Below, one piece after another: positions 15,713 to 23,590 of a DNA stretch of 35,775 bases. The notes below the pieces were generated by a model, which searched no databases, was not told where the DNA came from, and saw nothing but the letters and a program-made list of their open reading frames with translations. The translations under genes and the position numbers were made by a program. The stretch is from Candidatus Desulfobacula maris (GTDB lineage: Bacteria > Desulfobacterota > Desulfobacteria > Desulfobacterales > Desulfobacteraceae), in contig JACNHV010000242.1 in the NCBI GenBank assembly GCA_014383445.1, positions 1 through 35,775 of the forward strand. The letters run 5' to 3'. The stretch's first letter is position 1. Each line of letters opens with the position of its first letter.

Positions 15713-15728
15713 TGGCGTGATTATTGCA
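15713..15728 (+). promoter_or_regulatory. Sigma-54 (-24/-12) promoter
   Basis: TGGCGTGATTATTGCA has GG at 15714-15715 and GC at 15726-15727, the exact 12-base GG-to-GC offset of sigma-54 promoters, with TGGC and TTGCA boxes. Transcription would start near 15739 and give a leader of about 160 bases before the tagged-protein gene at 15901. Sigma-54 control of PEP-CTERM genes is known from other proteobacteria. Confidence 0.75.
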
Positions 15729-15900
15729 TTGTAAATGTGTGATTTGCACATTGCAGATAGTGTGGGTGGGAAAATTATTGAGATCATCCTGATGCGACGT
15801 ACGATATCCCCGTAAAAAGGGTGTTCCGGTAATCGCAACAGGATGCATGACAAACGATTTTTTCAACATTTTTATTTACTTTTAGAAAAGGAGGTTTTTT

Positions 15901-16488
15901 ATGCGCAAAATTATTGTATTTGCTGCTGCATGGTTTATGTTTACATGCAGCTTTTTATTAATTGTTCCGTTGGCTGGTGCCGGTTCTGTTAATTTTGTGG
16001 GTCAAACTGATTATGGACAAGCATGGATACAGACAGACAGGGATAATGCATTGGTATTATCGTTTGATACATTGGATCCTAACTCAGATTATCGGTTTGG
16101 TCTGTATGATATAACTGGTCCTGTATCAGATGGTAATTCATTAGAGCTGCTTGGCGCTAATGAATATTTCAGGTCATTTAAAGTTGATGTTGCACCTGGG
16201 GGTGGTTTTTTAGCAACTGAATTTGTTTTTTATCCATGGGTACCAAGCGGTTCAACGTTGGCCTTAGCGACAGATAAATTCGGATTTTATTTTTTTGATG
16301 GAAGCATTTTCAATACTGATTATACGTATACGGGCGGTGGAACTGAATATCTATTAACATGGAGCAATGGTGTAGATGTAATGCTCTTTGCTTCTGATGT
16401 AGCCCCCGTTCCCATCCCAACGGCGGCGCTGCTGCTGGGCTCAGGCCTGGTGGGGCTTGTCGGATTCAGGCGCAGACGTCAAACTTAG
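15901..16488 (+). CDS. Secreted protein with VPxPxA-CTERM sorting tag
   Basis: A 195-residue secreted protein. Residues 1-27 form a signal peptide (IIVFAAAWFMFTCSFLLIV then PLAGAGS). The middle is a low-complexity, aromatic-rich beta-type domain with no family I recognise. The C-terminus has the complete sorting tag: VPIPTAALLLGSGLVGLVGF from residue 170, a short motif plus a membrane helix, followed by RRRRQT. The exosortase at 5175 is the expected processing enzyme. AAAGGAGG precedes the ATG. It has its own -24/-12 promoter and is followed by two hairpin terminators, so it is a separate transcript inside the export cluster. Confidence 0.88.
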   Translation: MRKIIVFAAAWFMFTCSFLLIVPLAGAGSVNFVGQTDYGQAWIQTDRDNALVLSFDTLDPNSDYRFGLYDITGPVSDGNSLELLGANEYFRSFKVDVAPGGGFLATEFVFYPWVPSGSTLALATDKFGFYFFDGSIFNTDYTYTGGGTEYLLTWSNGVDVMLFASDVAPVPIPTAALLLGSGLVGLVGFRRRRQT

Positions 16489-16503
16489 GTAAAAAAGAGC
16501 GGA

Positions 16504-16529
16504 GCCTTTTGGGAGAAAGGCTTTGTTCT
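16504..16529 (+). terminator. Rho-independent terminator
   Basis: GCCTTT at 16504-16509 pairs with AAAGGC at 16516-16521 around GGGAG, followed by TTTGTTCT. The stem is short and lies 16 bases after the tagged-protein stop codon. Confidence 0.55.
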
Positions 16530-16546
16530 AAATTTTGTATGGTTAA

Positions 16547-16582
16547 AAAGCTGGGTACCCATAAAATGGTACCCGGCTTTGT
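16547..16582 (+). terminator. Rho-independent terminator
   Basis: AAAGCTGGGTACC pairs with GGTACCCGGCTTT across an 8-base loop, a 13-bp stem with one G-U pair, followed by GTTATTT. This is the stronger of two successive terminators after the gene at 15901. Confidence 0.75.
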
Positions 16583-16587
16583 TATTT

Positions 16588-16650
16588 ACCATGAAGAACA
16601 TGAAGGACTTGAAGGGTAAATCTTCATGAACTTCATGTCCTTCATGGTGA
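16588..16650. repeat. Hairpin-forming pair of CATGAAGGR arrays
   Basis: ACCATGAAGAACATGAAGG in the first arm faces TTCATGTCCTTCATGGT in the second. The two arms are inverted copies of about 27 bases with few mismatches and could fold into a long stem. It ends just before the ribosome site of the export protein gene. Confidence 0.8.
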
Positions 16651-16677
16651 AATTAAAAAAATGAGGAGTGATTTTTA

Positions 16678-17235
16678 ATGAAATCAAAGGTCTGTGTTTT
16701 ATTCAGTTTTGTTCTGTTTTTTTTTCTTGTGGTGGTTTCCGGCGCAGTGGCTGATGATTATAAAATCGGGGCCGGTGATGTGCTGGACATCGGTGTGTGG
16801 AAGAATGCCGATCTGACCAGACAGCTGATTGTCCTGCCGGATGGCAGTGTGCGGTTTCCTCTGATCGGGCAGCTTGAGGTTGAAGACAAGTCTGTTGCCC
16901 AGCTTGAAAAAGAGTTAAAGGAAAAGTTGGAAAAATATGTTCCAGACCCTGTTGTGTTCACCAGTGTACTCCAGGTCAACAGCATGACGATTTATGTGAT
17001 CGGCAAGGTGAATCAGCCCGGTCGGTTTGAAATCAGAAAGAACCTTGATGTGCTCCAGGCGCTTGCCGTGGCTGGCGGGTTAAATCCCTTTGCCAGGGAA
17101 AAGGAGATCGGGATTTTCCGCAAAACAGGCGGGGAAACAACAATATTTAATTTTAATTATAAAGAGGTTTCAGAAGGTGTGAACCTGGATCAGAATATTA
17201 TGCTCCAAAGGGGCGATGTCATCGTGGTTCGATAG
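16678..17235 (+). CDS. Wza-like polysaccharide export protein
   Basis: A 185-residue periplasmic protein with a signal peptide (LFSFVLFFFLVVVSGAVA). The polysaccharide-export domain follows, with YKIGAGDVLDIGVWKN and VLPDGSVRFPLIGQL, and then an SLBB-type segment with VIGKVNQPGRFEIRKNLDVL and GDVIVVR at the end. Such proteins form or line the outer-membrane exit channel for exopolysaccharide. It is much shorter than E. coli Wza (about 380 residues) and has no lipobox, as is common for the export proteins of exosortase loci. AGGAG precedes the ATG. It starts a run of genes with close spacing. Confidence 0.9.
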   Translation: MKSKVCVLFSFVLFFFLVVVSGAVADDYKIGAGDVLDIGVWKNADLTRQLIVLPDGSVRFPLIGQLEVEDKSVAQLEKELKEKLEKYVPDPVVFTSVLQVNSMTIYVIGKVNQPGRFEIRKNLDVLQALAVAGGLNPFAREKEIGIFRKTGGETTIFNFNYKEVSEGVNLDQNIMLQRGDVIVVR

Positions 17236-17243
17236 GAGGATTC

Positions 17244-18497
17244 ATGAAATGGTTTGGATTTGCAGTTATTGTGGTGGTTGTTTTATTGGGGTCGACTTTT
17301 TCTGTATCAGCCGGTCCCACTAAGATTGTTCCCTTTGTATCCCTGACCCAGGAGTATTCTGACAATATCTTTTTTTCATCAAACAATGCGCAAGAGGACT
17401 TTATAACAACGGTTTCAGGCGGTCTGAGCATTAAACAGAAAAAAGAAGTGATTGATTTGGGTTTTAATGCCCGGTTTGACAAGTTATTGTATTGGGATTT
17501 TAGTGACTGGGATTCTCTGGATATGTTTTTTTCCGGTAATGTGAATTACAGGGCCACGGAAAGACTGGGGATCGGGGCATCTGCCCAATATTCCGAGGAT
17601 TCCAGGCGGGATCGGGAGACAGATACCACAGGTCTTCTGGTAACGGGTGACAGGGAGACGGCGCGATTTTCCCTTTCATCAAACTATCTTTTTTCTGAAA
17701 TTTTAAAGGGTGATATCACTTTGGGTTATGGGTCGGTTGCAGTAGAAGAGGCCGGCCGGATTGAAGACAATGATGATTTCCGCGTTGATATATCCTTTTC
17801 AAAAAATCTGTCCCAAACTTTCACTAACACGACGGGGCTTTTGAATATCAGCTATCTTCGTTATACGGCAGATATTGACACCATTAGTGCAGGGGCAGTT
17901 TTTACATCAAATGTGTTCCAGGAATATACATCTGATATTTTTCAGTTTTCCACGGGTTTTTCAAAGGATATCACAGAGCTGTATAATATTTACTTTCTTT
18001 TGGGTGGCAGTTATTCAAAGACAGCAGAGGGTTTGAGAATCCGGCAGACATTAACGGGAACAGGGTTTGTGCTGAGTGATGTGGCATCACCTGAAAGGGA
18101 TGACGATACCTGGGGCGGCCTGGTTTCCACGGGCCTGAAATATAACGGCCTTTATTATGATATGGGCCTGTCTCTTTCCCGGGATATGCGGGGCGCGACG
18201 GGAACAAATGGTGTGGTGCAACGGTCGTCTATTGCGGGAAATATTGATCGAAAAGTGACGGAGCAATTTGCTCTTACACTTAATGCATCCTGTTACCTGA
18301 ATGAAAATGAAAGAAACAACCAGGCGGATACAGAAGAGTTAACCCTTAATATTCAGCCCGGGTTCAGATATAAATTCACCCATGATTTTATTGTATCCTG
18401 TTTTTACAGGTTTACATCTGTTGACGACAGGCAGAACAACAGCACTAAAGAGCGGAACATGATTTATATGGTCATTAAAAAAGAATTTGAACTTTAA
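17244..18497 (+). CDS. Outer-membrane beta-barrel protein of the EPS locus
   Basis: A 417-residue protein with a signal peptide (FAVIVVVVLLGSTFSVSA) and a body of alternating polar and hydrophobic beta strands such as LGIGASAQYSEDSRR and YYDMGLSLSRDMR, ending in a terminal aromatic-containing strand. This fits the PEP-CTERM-associated outer-membrane barrel family (TIGR03016/EpsL-like) found next to export genes. It probably forms the outer-membrane pore for the polymer, partnered with the short export protein encoded 8 bases upstream. AGGAGG precedes the ATG. Length and composition are normal for the family. Confidence 0.78.
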   Translation: MKWFGFAVIVVVVLLGSTFSVSAGPTKIVPFVSLTQEYSDNIFFSSNNAQEDFITTVSGGLSIKQKKEVIDLGFNARFDKLLYWDFSDWDSLDMFFSGNVNYRATERLGIGASAQYSEDSRRDRETDTTGLLVTGDRETARFSLSSNYLFSEILKGDITLGYGSVAVEEAGRIEDNDDFRVDISFSKNLSQTFTNTTGLLNISYLRYTADIDTISAGAVFTSNVFQEYTSDIFQFSTGFSKDITELYNIYFLLGGSYSKTAEGLRIRQTLTGTGFVLSDVASPERDDDTWGGLVSTGLKYNGLYYDMGLSLSRDMRGATGTNGVVQRSSIAGNIDRKVTEQFALTLNASCYLNENERNNQADTEELTLNIQPGFRYKFTHDFIVSCFYRFTSVDDRQNNSTKERNMIYMVIKKEFEL

Positions 18498-18515
18498 TCC
18501 TGTAGAGGCAGATGA

Positions 18516-20120
18516 ATGGAAGAAAATATATTAACACCTGGTGATTATCTTGCAATTTTAAATAGAAGAAAATGGGCCCTGATTGTTCCTTTTGTTTTGA
18601 TTGTTGCCGCATCCGTTGTGACAGCACTGATGCTGCCCTCTATATATAAGTCCCAGGCAACTATCCTGATTGAACAGCGCGAAATTCCTGCTGAATATGT
18701 CACCTCCAGCATGACAACCTATGCAGAGCAGAGAATGCAGAGTATCAAGCAGCGGGTTTTGACTTCTCAGCAGCTCCAGAATTTGATCCGGCAGTTTAGT
18801 CTTTACCAAAAGCAGCTGGAAAAAATAACCATTGATGAAATTGTTGCAGAAATGCGAAAGCAGATCGTCCTGACACCTGTTAATGTTGAGGTGGCAGACC
18901 GCAGTTCAGGGCGGTCAGCAACGGCCACCATAGCATTTACCCTGTCCTATGAGGGGGAAAATCCGGAAAAGGTTCAGCAGGTTGTTAATACCATTATCAC
19001 TCTTTTCTTAAAAGAAGATTTAAAGGTAAGAACGGATCAAGCCTCCTCCACCCATGAGTTTTTAAGGGAAGAAGCGGAAAAGATCAAAGCCAAACTGGCT
19101 GAATATGAGAAAGAGATGGCCATTTTTAAGAAAAAACATGCAAATTCTCTGCCTGAACTATTCCAGGTGAACATGCAGACCCTGAACAATATTGAAAGGA
19201 ATATTGAGCTGGTCAAGGAAAATCTTCGCACCCTAAGGGAAAAAAAAGGAGGCATGGAAGAAGAGCTGGTCAATACGCCCGTTGACCTTGAGTCCGTCAT
19301 GGTGCAAAGGGGACAAAAAGATCAGGATGAAAGCCGGCTTGAAGCTTTGAAAATGGAGTTGATCAACCTGAAAACAAAATTTTCCGATCTATACCCGGAT
19401 GTTAAAAAAATTAAACAGGAGATCCAGGAACTGAGTGCAAAGGTTGAACAAAAAAACAAGGAAGCAGAAAAGACAAAACAGGTGGATAAAAACAGCGTAA
19501 AAAATCCCGCCTTTGTCACTCTGTCTTCCAGGCTGGCCGGACTGAACTCTGATATCAGTTCTCTGAATAATCAGATCGATGACCTTGAGCAGCAGGCAGT
19601 CGTATGCCGGGAGAAAATTGCCGCAACTCCGGGTGTAGAGGAAAAATATAATGCCATTCTTTCCGAAAGAAACACGCTCTACACCAAGTACAATGAGATG
19701 CAGGCTAAAATGATGGAGGCAAAGGTGGCACAGGGGCTTGAATCCGAACAAAAGGGCGAGCGGTTTACCCTTATTGAATCAGCCATTCTTCCTGAAAAGC
19801 CGTTTAAACCCAACAGGCTGGCCATTGTGCTGATCGGTATTGTTCTGGGGCTGGGCGCAGGCGTGGGCTTTGCATCCATTGTTGAGTTTTCAGACACCTC
19901 TTTCAGGGATGCAGAGTCATTGACAAGGGCAACGGGTTTTCCCGTGCTGACCGTGGTGCCGTGTATTGTAACCCGCCAGGACAGGATGAGACGGATTATG
20001 GTAAGGAGTGCGGGATTTGCCACGGCTGTTGTGGTGCTGGGTGTGTCTGTATTTTTGTTTGATCATTATGTTATGGATCTGGATGTTGTGTGGGCCAAGA
20101 TCATGCGTAGGATTTCTTAG
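18516..20120 (+). CDS. Wzz/GumC-type chain-length determinant
   Basis: A 534-residue inner-membrane co-polymerase. A Wzz domain starts near residue 5 (LTPGDYLAILNRRKWALIVP) with the first membrane helix at about 20-40. A long charged coiled-coil region spans about 170-420 (KAKLAEYEKEMAIFKKKH, NNIERNIELVKENL). A second membrane helix lies near 445-465, preceded by LPEKPFKPNR, the conserved proline-rich segment, and a third hydrophobic stretch near 500. It lacks a fused kinase domain; the kinase is separate, two genes on. It matches the chain-length protein of exosortase loci (TIGR03007). Its role is control of polymer length at the inner membrane. Confidence 0.9.
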   Translation: MEENILTPGDYLAILNRRKWALIVPFVLIVAASVVTALMLPSIYKSQATILIEQREIPAEYVTSSMTTYAEQRMQSIKQRVLTSQQLQNLIRQFSLYQKQLEKITIDEIVAEMRKQIVLTPVNVEVADRSSGRSATATIAFTLSYEGENPEKVQQVVNTIITLFLKEDLKVRTDQASSTHEFLREEAEKIKAKLAEYEKEMAIFKKKHANSLPELFQVNMQTLNNIERNIELVKENLRTLREKKGGMEEELVNTPVDLESVMVQRGQKDQDESRLEALKMELINLKTKFSDLYPDVKKIKQEIQELSAKVEQKNKEAEKTKQVDKNSVKNPAFVTLSSRLAGLNSDISSLNNQIDDLEQQAVVCREKIAATPGVEEKYNAILSERNTLYTKYNEMQAKMMEAKVAQGLESEQKGERFTLIESAILPEKPFKPNRLAIVLIGIVLGLGAGVGFASIVEFSDTSFRDAESLTRATGFPVLTVVPCIVTRQDRMRRIMVRSAGFATAVVVLGVSVFLFDHYVMDLDVVWAKIMRRIS

Positions 20121-20236
20121 ATAGTGGGTTGGTTTTTAGGATTTAAGATTTAGGATTTAGGTCGGTGGTGTGCTTGGATTATATCAAAATGAGTTTGATA
20201 TGGCAGAGTTTTTATATGAAAGTAACCACAGTTTTT

Positions 20237-20296
20237 ACCATGAAGCACATGAAGGAATTGAAGAAAAAACTTCATGGACTTCATGCTCTTCATGGT
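20237..20296. repeat. Hairpin-forming pair of CATGAAGGR arrays
   Basis: ACCATGAAGCACATGAAGG faces TTCATGCTCTTCATGGT in inverted orientation around a short A-rich loop. It occupies the 240-bp gap between the chain-length and kinase genes, along with a small AGGATTTA tandem at about 20137-20160 and a GCCCGCAAGGGC hairpin near 20318. Confidence 0.8.
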
Positions 20297-20360
20297 GATC
20301 TTTCATGTTTTGTTGTGCCCGCAAGGGCATGGCTGTTAGTTAATTCGGGAGAAAAGTAAG

Positions 20361-21182
20361 ATGAAATTGAGAAAAGCGCTTGATAAGGCAAAAGATGAAA
20401 GAGAACTCAATGGCAGAGAACTCAATGGGAAGGCTGCTCCAGAAGAGATTATTAGTGGGGCAGGGGGCAGTCAGGTTGATTCGGATACAAAAGCAGACAA
20501 GCGCCTTCTGATATATACAGAATCAAACAAGCGCCTCCTGAATCCGGCTGTTACGGAAAAAAATCGGGGTGTATGTCTGAGCCCCAATCCAGCCGAAATC
20601 GAACGGTATAAGATATTAAGAACCAGGATCAATCATCAATCAGCAGATAAACCCATGAACACGGTAATGATCACCAGCGCTAACCGCGGGGAGGGCAAGA
20701 CAGTCACCTGTATCAACATGGGGTTTACCTTTGCAAGGGAGTTGAACCATACTGTTTTTATAGTGGACTGCGACTTTAAGGGTCAGGATATCCATCGGTA
20801 CCTGGGCATAGAGAGCAAGAACAGCCTGATCGATTATTTTCTGGATGATGTTCCGTTGAATAACCTCATTATCTGGCCGGGCGTCGAAAAACTGACCCTG
20901 ATATCCGGCGACAGGACGGTTTTTGATTCATCTGAGCTGCTCTCCTCTGACATGATGGCAAAGCTTGTGAAGGAGATGGGAAACCGGTATAGCGACCGGT
21001 ATGTATTTTTTGATGCCCCGCCCATTTTAGAAAGGTCTGAAGCCATTGCCATGGCACCTTTGATGGATGGCATCCTCATGGTGGTGGAGGCTGGTGTTAC
21101 ATCGAAAAAAGATGTGCGAAAGGCAGTTGAGCTGCTGCCCAAAGATAAGTTTTTAGGATTTGTTCTCAATAAACAGGGTTAG
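20361..21182 (+). CDS. Exosortase-locus tyrosine-protein kinase (BY-kinase)
   Basis: A 273-residue cytoplasmic ATPase of the bacterial tyrosine kinase family. Walker A is in TSANRGEGKTVTCIN near residue 110, Walker A' in FIVDCDFKGQ, and Walker B in YVFFDAPP. It matches the PEP-CTERM-system kinase (TIGR03018), which works with a separate chain-length protein. There is no tyrosine-rich C-terminal tail, so autophosphorylation of a Tyr cluster is not expected here. The N-terminal 70 residues are variable and contain two small internal duplications (ELNGRELNG and KRLL...NKRLL). GGAGAAAA precedes the ATG. It should interact with the Wzz protein at 18516 to cycle polymer assembly. Confidence 0.87.
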   Translation: MKLRKALDKAKDERELNGRELNGKAAPEEIISGAGGSQVDSDTKADKRLLIYTESNKRLLNPAVTEKNRGVCLSPNPAEIERYKILRTRINHQSADKPMNTVMITSANRGEGKTVTCINMGFTFARELNHTVFIVDCDFKGQDIHRYLGIESKNSLIDYFLDDVPLNNLIIWPGVEKLTLISGDRTVFDSSELLSSDMMAKLVKEMGNRYSDRYVFFDAPPILERSEAIAMAPLMDGILMVVEAGVTSKKDVRKAVELLPKDKFLGFVLNKQG

Positions 21183-21206
21183 AATCTCAATCGACAGGGG
21201 TAAAAA

Positions 21207-22316
21207 ATGTATACTGATTTCTTTGGATTTACGGCAAAACCGTTCAGCCTGGTTCCCAATCCCAATTACCTGTACATGAGTTCAAAGCACGGTCATGCCC
21301 TGACGTTTCTGGAGTATGGCCTGGCGGAAAAAATTGGATTCGTCATGCTCACGGGCGAGATCGGAATCGGCAAAACTACGCTGATACGGTATCTGCTCAA
21401 CCAGATTGAAGCGGATACGGATGTGGCCGTTATCTTTAATACCAATGTTAAGTCCGGGGATCTGATCAACCTGATCCTGAATGAATTTGAAATTGAGTAT
21501 GAAGACGGCATCAGCAAGGCAAAAGCCCTGGACAGGCTGTATGAGTTTCTGATTCAAAAATATGCCGTCAAAAGAAAGGTTCTCCTGATCATTGATGAGG
21601 CCCAGAACCTGTCCAGTGATGTTTTAGAAGAAATCAGGATGCTTTCAAATCTCCAGACAGACGATGATATGCTCCTGCAGATCATGATCGTGGGCCAGCC
21701 GAATCTGAGGGACAAGATCCAGGATCCCCGGCTTGAGCAGTTTGCACAAAGGATATCCGTAAGTTACCACCTTTCCGCCATGACCCAGGAGGAGACAGGG
21801 GCCTATATTGCCCACCGTCTTGAAAAAGTCGGCGGCAGTCCTGAGATTTTTTCCAAAGAGTTTGTGGAAAAAATATTCGAGGTCTCCTGCGGCATACCCA
21901 GAACAATTAACCTGCTCTGCGATGCTGCCCTGCTTTATGGATATGCAGATGGTATAAAAAAGATCGGCCTGGAAATACTGGAGCAGGTGATTGAAGGCAA
22001 GGGCGGTATGGGCGTGTTTACCAAACAGAAACTGAATAATACGCAGGAGACCTGCGCTCTGTACACGGATGATCCTCTGGACAGGTTGAAAGATAAAATA
22101 TCAAAAATGGAACTGCGTATCGAACAGCTGACAAAGGCATTGAACGGCCGGCTCAAGGAATCGGAATCAAGGGCTGAATTCTGCCGCGATGAAATGGTTT
22201 CCAACCTTAAGAACCTTCTTATTGCGGAAAGAAAACGGTGTGCTTCTCTTGAATTCATGTATGGCAAGCTGCGGGGGAAATATGAGTTTTCAGAACGGTT
22301 TAACAGAGTTCAGTGA
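21207..22316 (+). CDS. ExeA-like ATPase of the exosortase EPS system
   Basis: A 369-residue AAA ATPase. It begins FFGFTAKPFSLVPNPNYLY, the typical ExeA/GspA start. Walker A is LTGEIGIGKTTLIRYLL near residue 50, and Walker B is VLLIIDEAQNLSSDVLEEIR near 125. The last 80 residues are charged and coiled (KISKMELRIEQLTKAL). It matches the PEP-CTERM-associated ATPase family (TIGR03015). Its precise role is unknown; relatives energise assembly of envelope structures. AGGGG precedes the ATG. It closes the gene run that starts at 16678. Confidence 0.88.
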   Translation: MYTDFFGFTAKPFSLVPNPNYLYMSSKHGHALTFLEYGLAEKIGFVMLTGEIGIGKTTLIRYLLNQIEADTDVAVIFNTNVKSGDLINLILNEFEIEYEDGISKAKALDRLYEFLIQKYAVKRKVLLIIDEAQNLSSDVLEEIRMLSNLQTDDDMLLQIMIVGQPNLRDKIQDPRLEQFAQRISVSYHLSAMTQEETGAYIAHRLEKVGGSPEIFSKEFVEKIFEVSCGIPRTINLLCDAALLYGYADGIKKIGLEILEQVIEGKGGMGVFTKQKLNNTQETCALYTDDPLDRLKDKISKMELRIEQLTKALNGRLKESESRAEFCRDEMVSNLKNLLIAERKRCASLEFMYGKLRGKYEFSERFNRVQ

Positions 22317-22353
22317 TTTTAATCGGGGTCAGACCACGGTTTTTTTTGTTTTT

Positions 22354-22413
22354 ACCATGAAGGGCATGAAGATCATGAAGTTTTTTCTTCAAGGCCATCA
22401 TGTCCTTCATGGT
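22354..22413. repeat. Hairpin-forming pair of CATGAAGGR arrays
   Basis: ACCATGAAGGGCATGAAG faces CATCATGTCCTTCATGGT in inverted orientation. It follows a GGGGTCAGACC repeat at 22324 and may also end the upstream transcript. It lies in the 373-bp gap 22317-22689, which also holds the palindrome and promoter below. Confidence 0.78.
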
Positions 22414-22498
22414 GATTAAAGAATTGGCCCTTTGTTTAATTCGCTTGGAATTCATAAACGTATTACATTATTTTCCACTTTTGATACATTGATTTCCT

Positions 22499-22512
22499 AA
22501 GTAAAACTACTT
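22499..22512. promoter_or_regulatory. Palindrome AAGTAAAACTACTT, likely activator site
   Basis: It has the same AAGTA-N4-TACTT inverted repeat as 15632-15645, 51 bases upstream of the next -24/-12 promoter. A partly overlapping ACTTATAAGT palindrome follows. Its recurrence before both sigma-54 promoters supports a shared enhancer-binding regulator. Confidence 0.6.
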
Positions 22513-22562
22513 ATAAGTATTTGAAAACACAATTATATAAGGATTTTATAAAGGCTAAAATA

Positions 22563-22578
22563 TGGTGCATTTATTGCA
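22563..22578 (+). promoter_or_regulatory. Sigma-54 (-24/-12) promoter
   Basis: TGGTGCATTTATTGCA has GG at 22564-22565 and GC at 22576-22577, again exactly 12 bases apart. It lies about 110 bases upstream of the tagged-protein gene at 22690, with nothing else between. Confidence 0.75.
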
Positions 22579-22689
22579 TGTAATTTTTAATAAAAAAACT
22601 AAATTTGTTGTGAGGTAATGGCGGTAAGTCAAAGGGCCTCGAAAAGGGGTTCTTCTTGGTTGGCTAAATAAGATAAATGGAGGTTGTAT

Positions 22690-23385
22690 ATGATGAAGAA
22701 ATTCTTAATGGGTTTGGTGATAGTGATATCGCTGATTGTTCTAGTTGGGGGGTCGAATGCTGCCACAATCAATATTGATTTTCAAAACCCAACTATTTTA
22801 ACTAAAATTTACAATGGTCAAGGGGTTCTTGGCTCAGGCACATACTGGAATGCTGTCGGTCATTCAGGGGCCACTAACTTACTTGATGATGCAGGAAATC
22901 CAACAGGCGTTGGAGTTGATCCGAGTTTGATCCAGAATTATGCGAATGCCATTCCTCCTGGAGATGCTCTGCTTGCTGATAGAATCATTTTTGGTCCTGA
23001 CCCAGGAACTGTTTTAATTTCAGGATTAACAGCGAATTCTTATTTTGACATAGCTGCTTATAACGGTTTCTATTCCCAGAAATATTCCATAGCCGGACAA
23101 GGTGTCATACCCGCTGAGTCAACTTCAATACAAAGCGCTAATCTTAACTATGATAATTTTGGCAGTTGGGTGGAAGGCACCCATTACGTGATATTGGAAA
23201 ATGCCCTTTCAGATGGCAATGGCCAGATCACATTGAACATTGAATCCTCACCATCATTCAATTATGGGGAGGCTATAACCATCGCTGGTTTACAAATAAG
23301 TCAAGTACCCGTCCCGGCAGCAGTATGGCTTTTCGGCTCAGGTCTGGTAGGGCTTGCAGGCTTCAGAAGATCACGCAATGCGTAA
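22690..23385 (+). CDS. Secreted protein with VPxPxA-CTERM sorting tag
   Basis: A 231-residue secreted protein from the ATG at 22690, chosen over an upstream TTG because ATGGAGG lies just before it. Residues 2-24 form a signal peptide (MGLVIVISLIVLVGGSNA). The mature part begins with TINIDFQNP and contains repeated glycine, asparagine and tyrosine turns; I recognise no named family. The tag is VPVPAAVWLFGSGLVGLAGF followed by RRSRNA, a complete sorting signal. It has its own -24/-12 promoter and upstream palindrome. It is likely a surface or matrix protein released or anchored by the exosortase. Confidence 0.87.
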   Translation: MMKKFLMGLVIVISLIVLVGGSNAATINIDFQNPTILTKIYNGQGVLGSGTYWNAVGHSGATNLLDDAGNPTGVGVDPSLIQNYANAIPPGDALLADRIIFGPDPGTVLISGLTANSYFDIAAYNGFYSQKYSIAGQGVIPAESTSIQSANLNYDNFGSWVEGTHYVILENALSDGNGQITLNIESSPSFNYGEAITIAGLQISQVPVPAAVWLFGSGLVGLAGFRRSRNA

Positions 23386-23590
23386 CAAATTCAGATGATA
23401 ATACCACGTCATGACAGGGGGCAGTTATCCTGCAATGATCAATCCGGATCGGATGGTTTGTTTAATGGGAGTGGGTCTGACCCTATTCATACTTTGGTTT
23501 TACACATGATATTACTTGAAATACAGGATAGAAAAATCTCAGGGTGGGATTTTGATATTAAAAAAAGGATTTAAGAAAATGGAAGGTCTC

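Noticed and set aside
16566-16582. TGGTACCCGGCTTTGTT as a third -24/-12 promoter
   Set aside because: The base pair at -12 is TG instead of GC, and the sequence is the right arm of a rho-independent terminator.
23496-23520. Possible -24/-12 promoter before the gene at 23591
   Set aside because: A GG is present, but the -12 box reads GA and not GC, and no AAGTA-N4-TACTT palindrome lies upstream.
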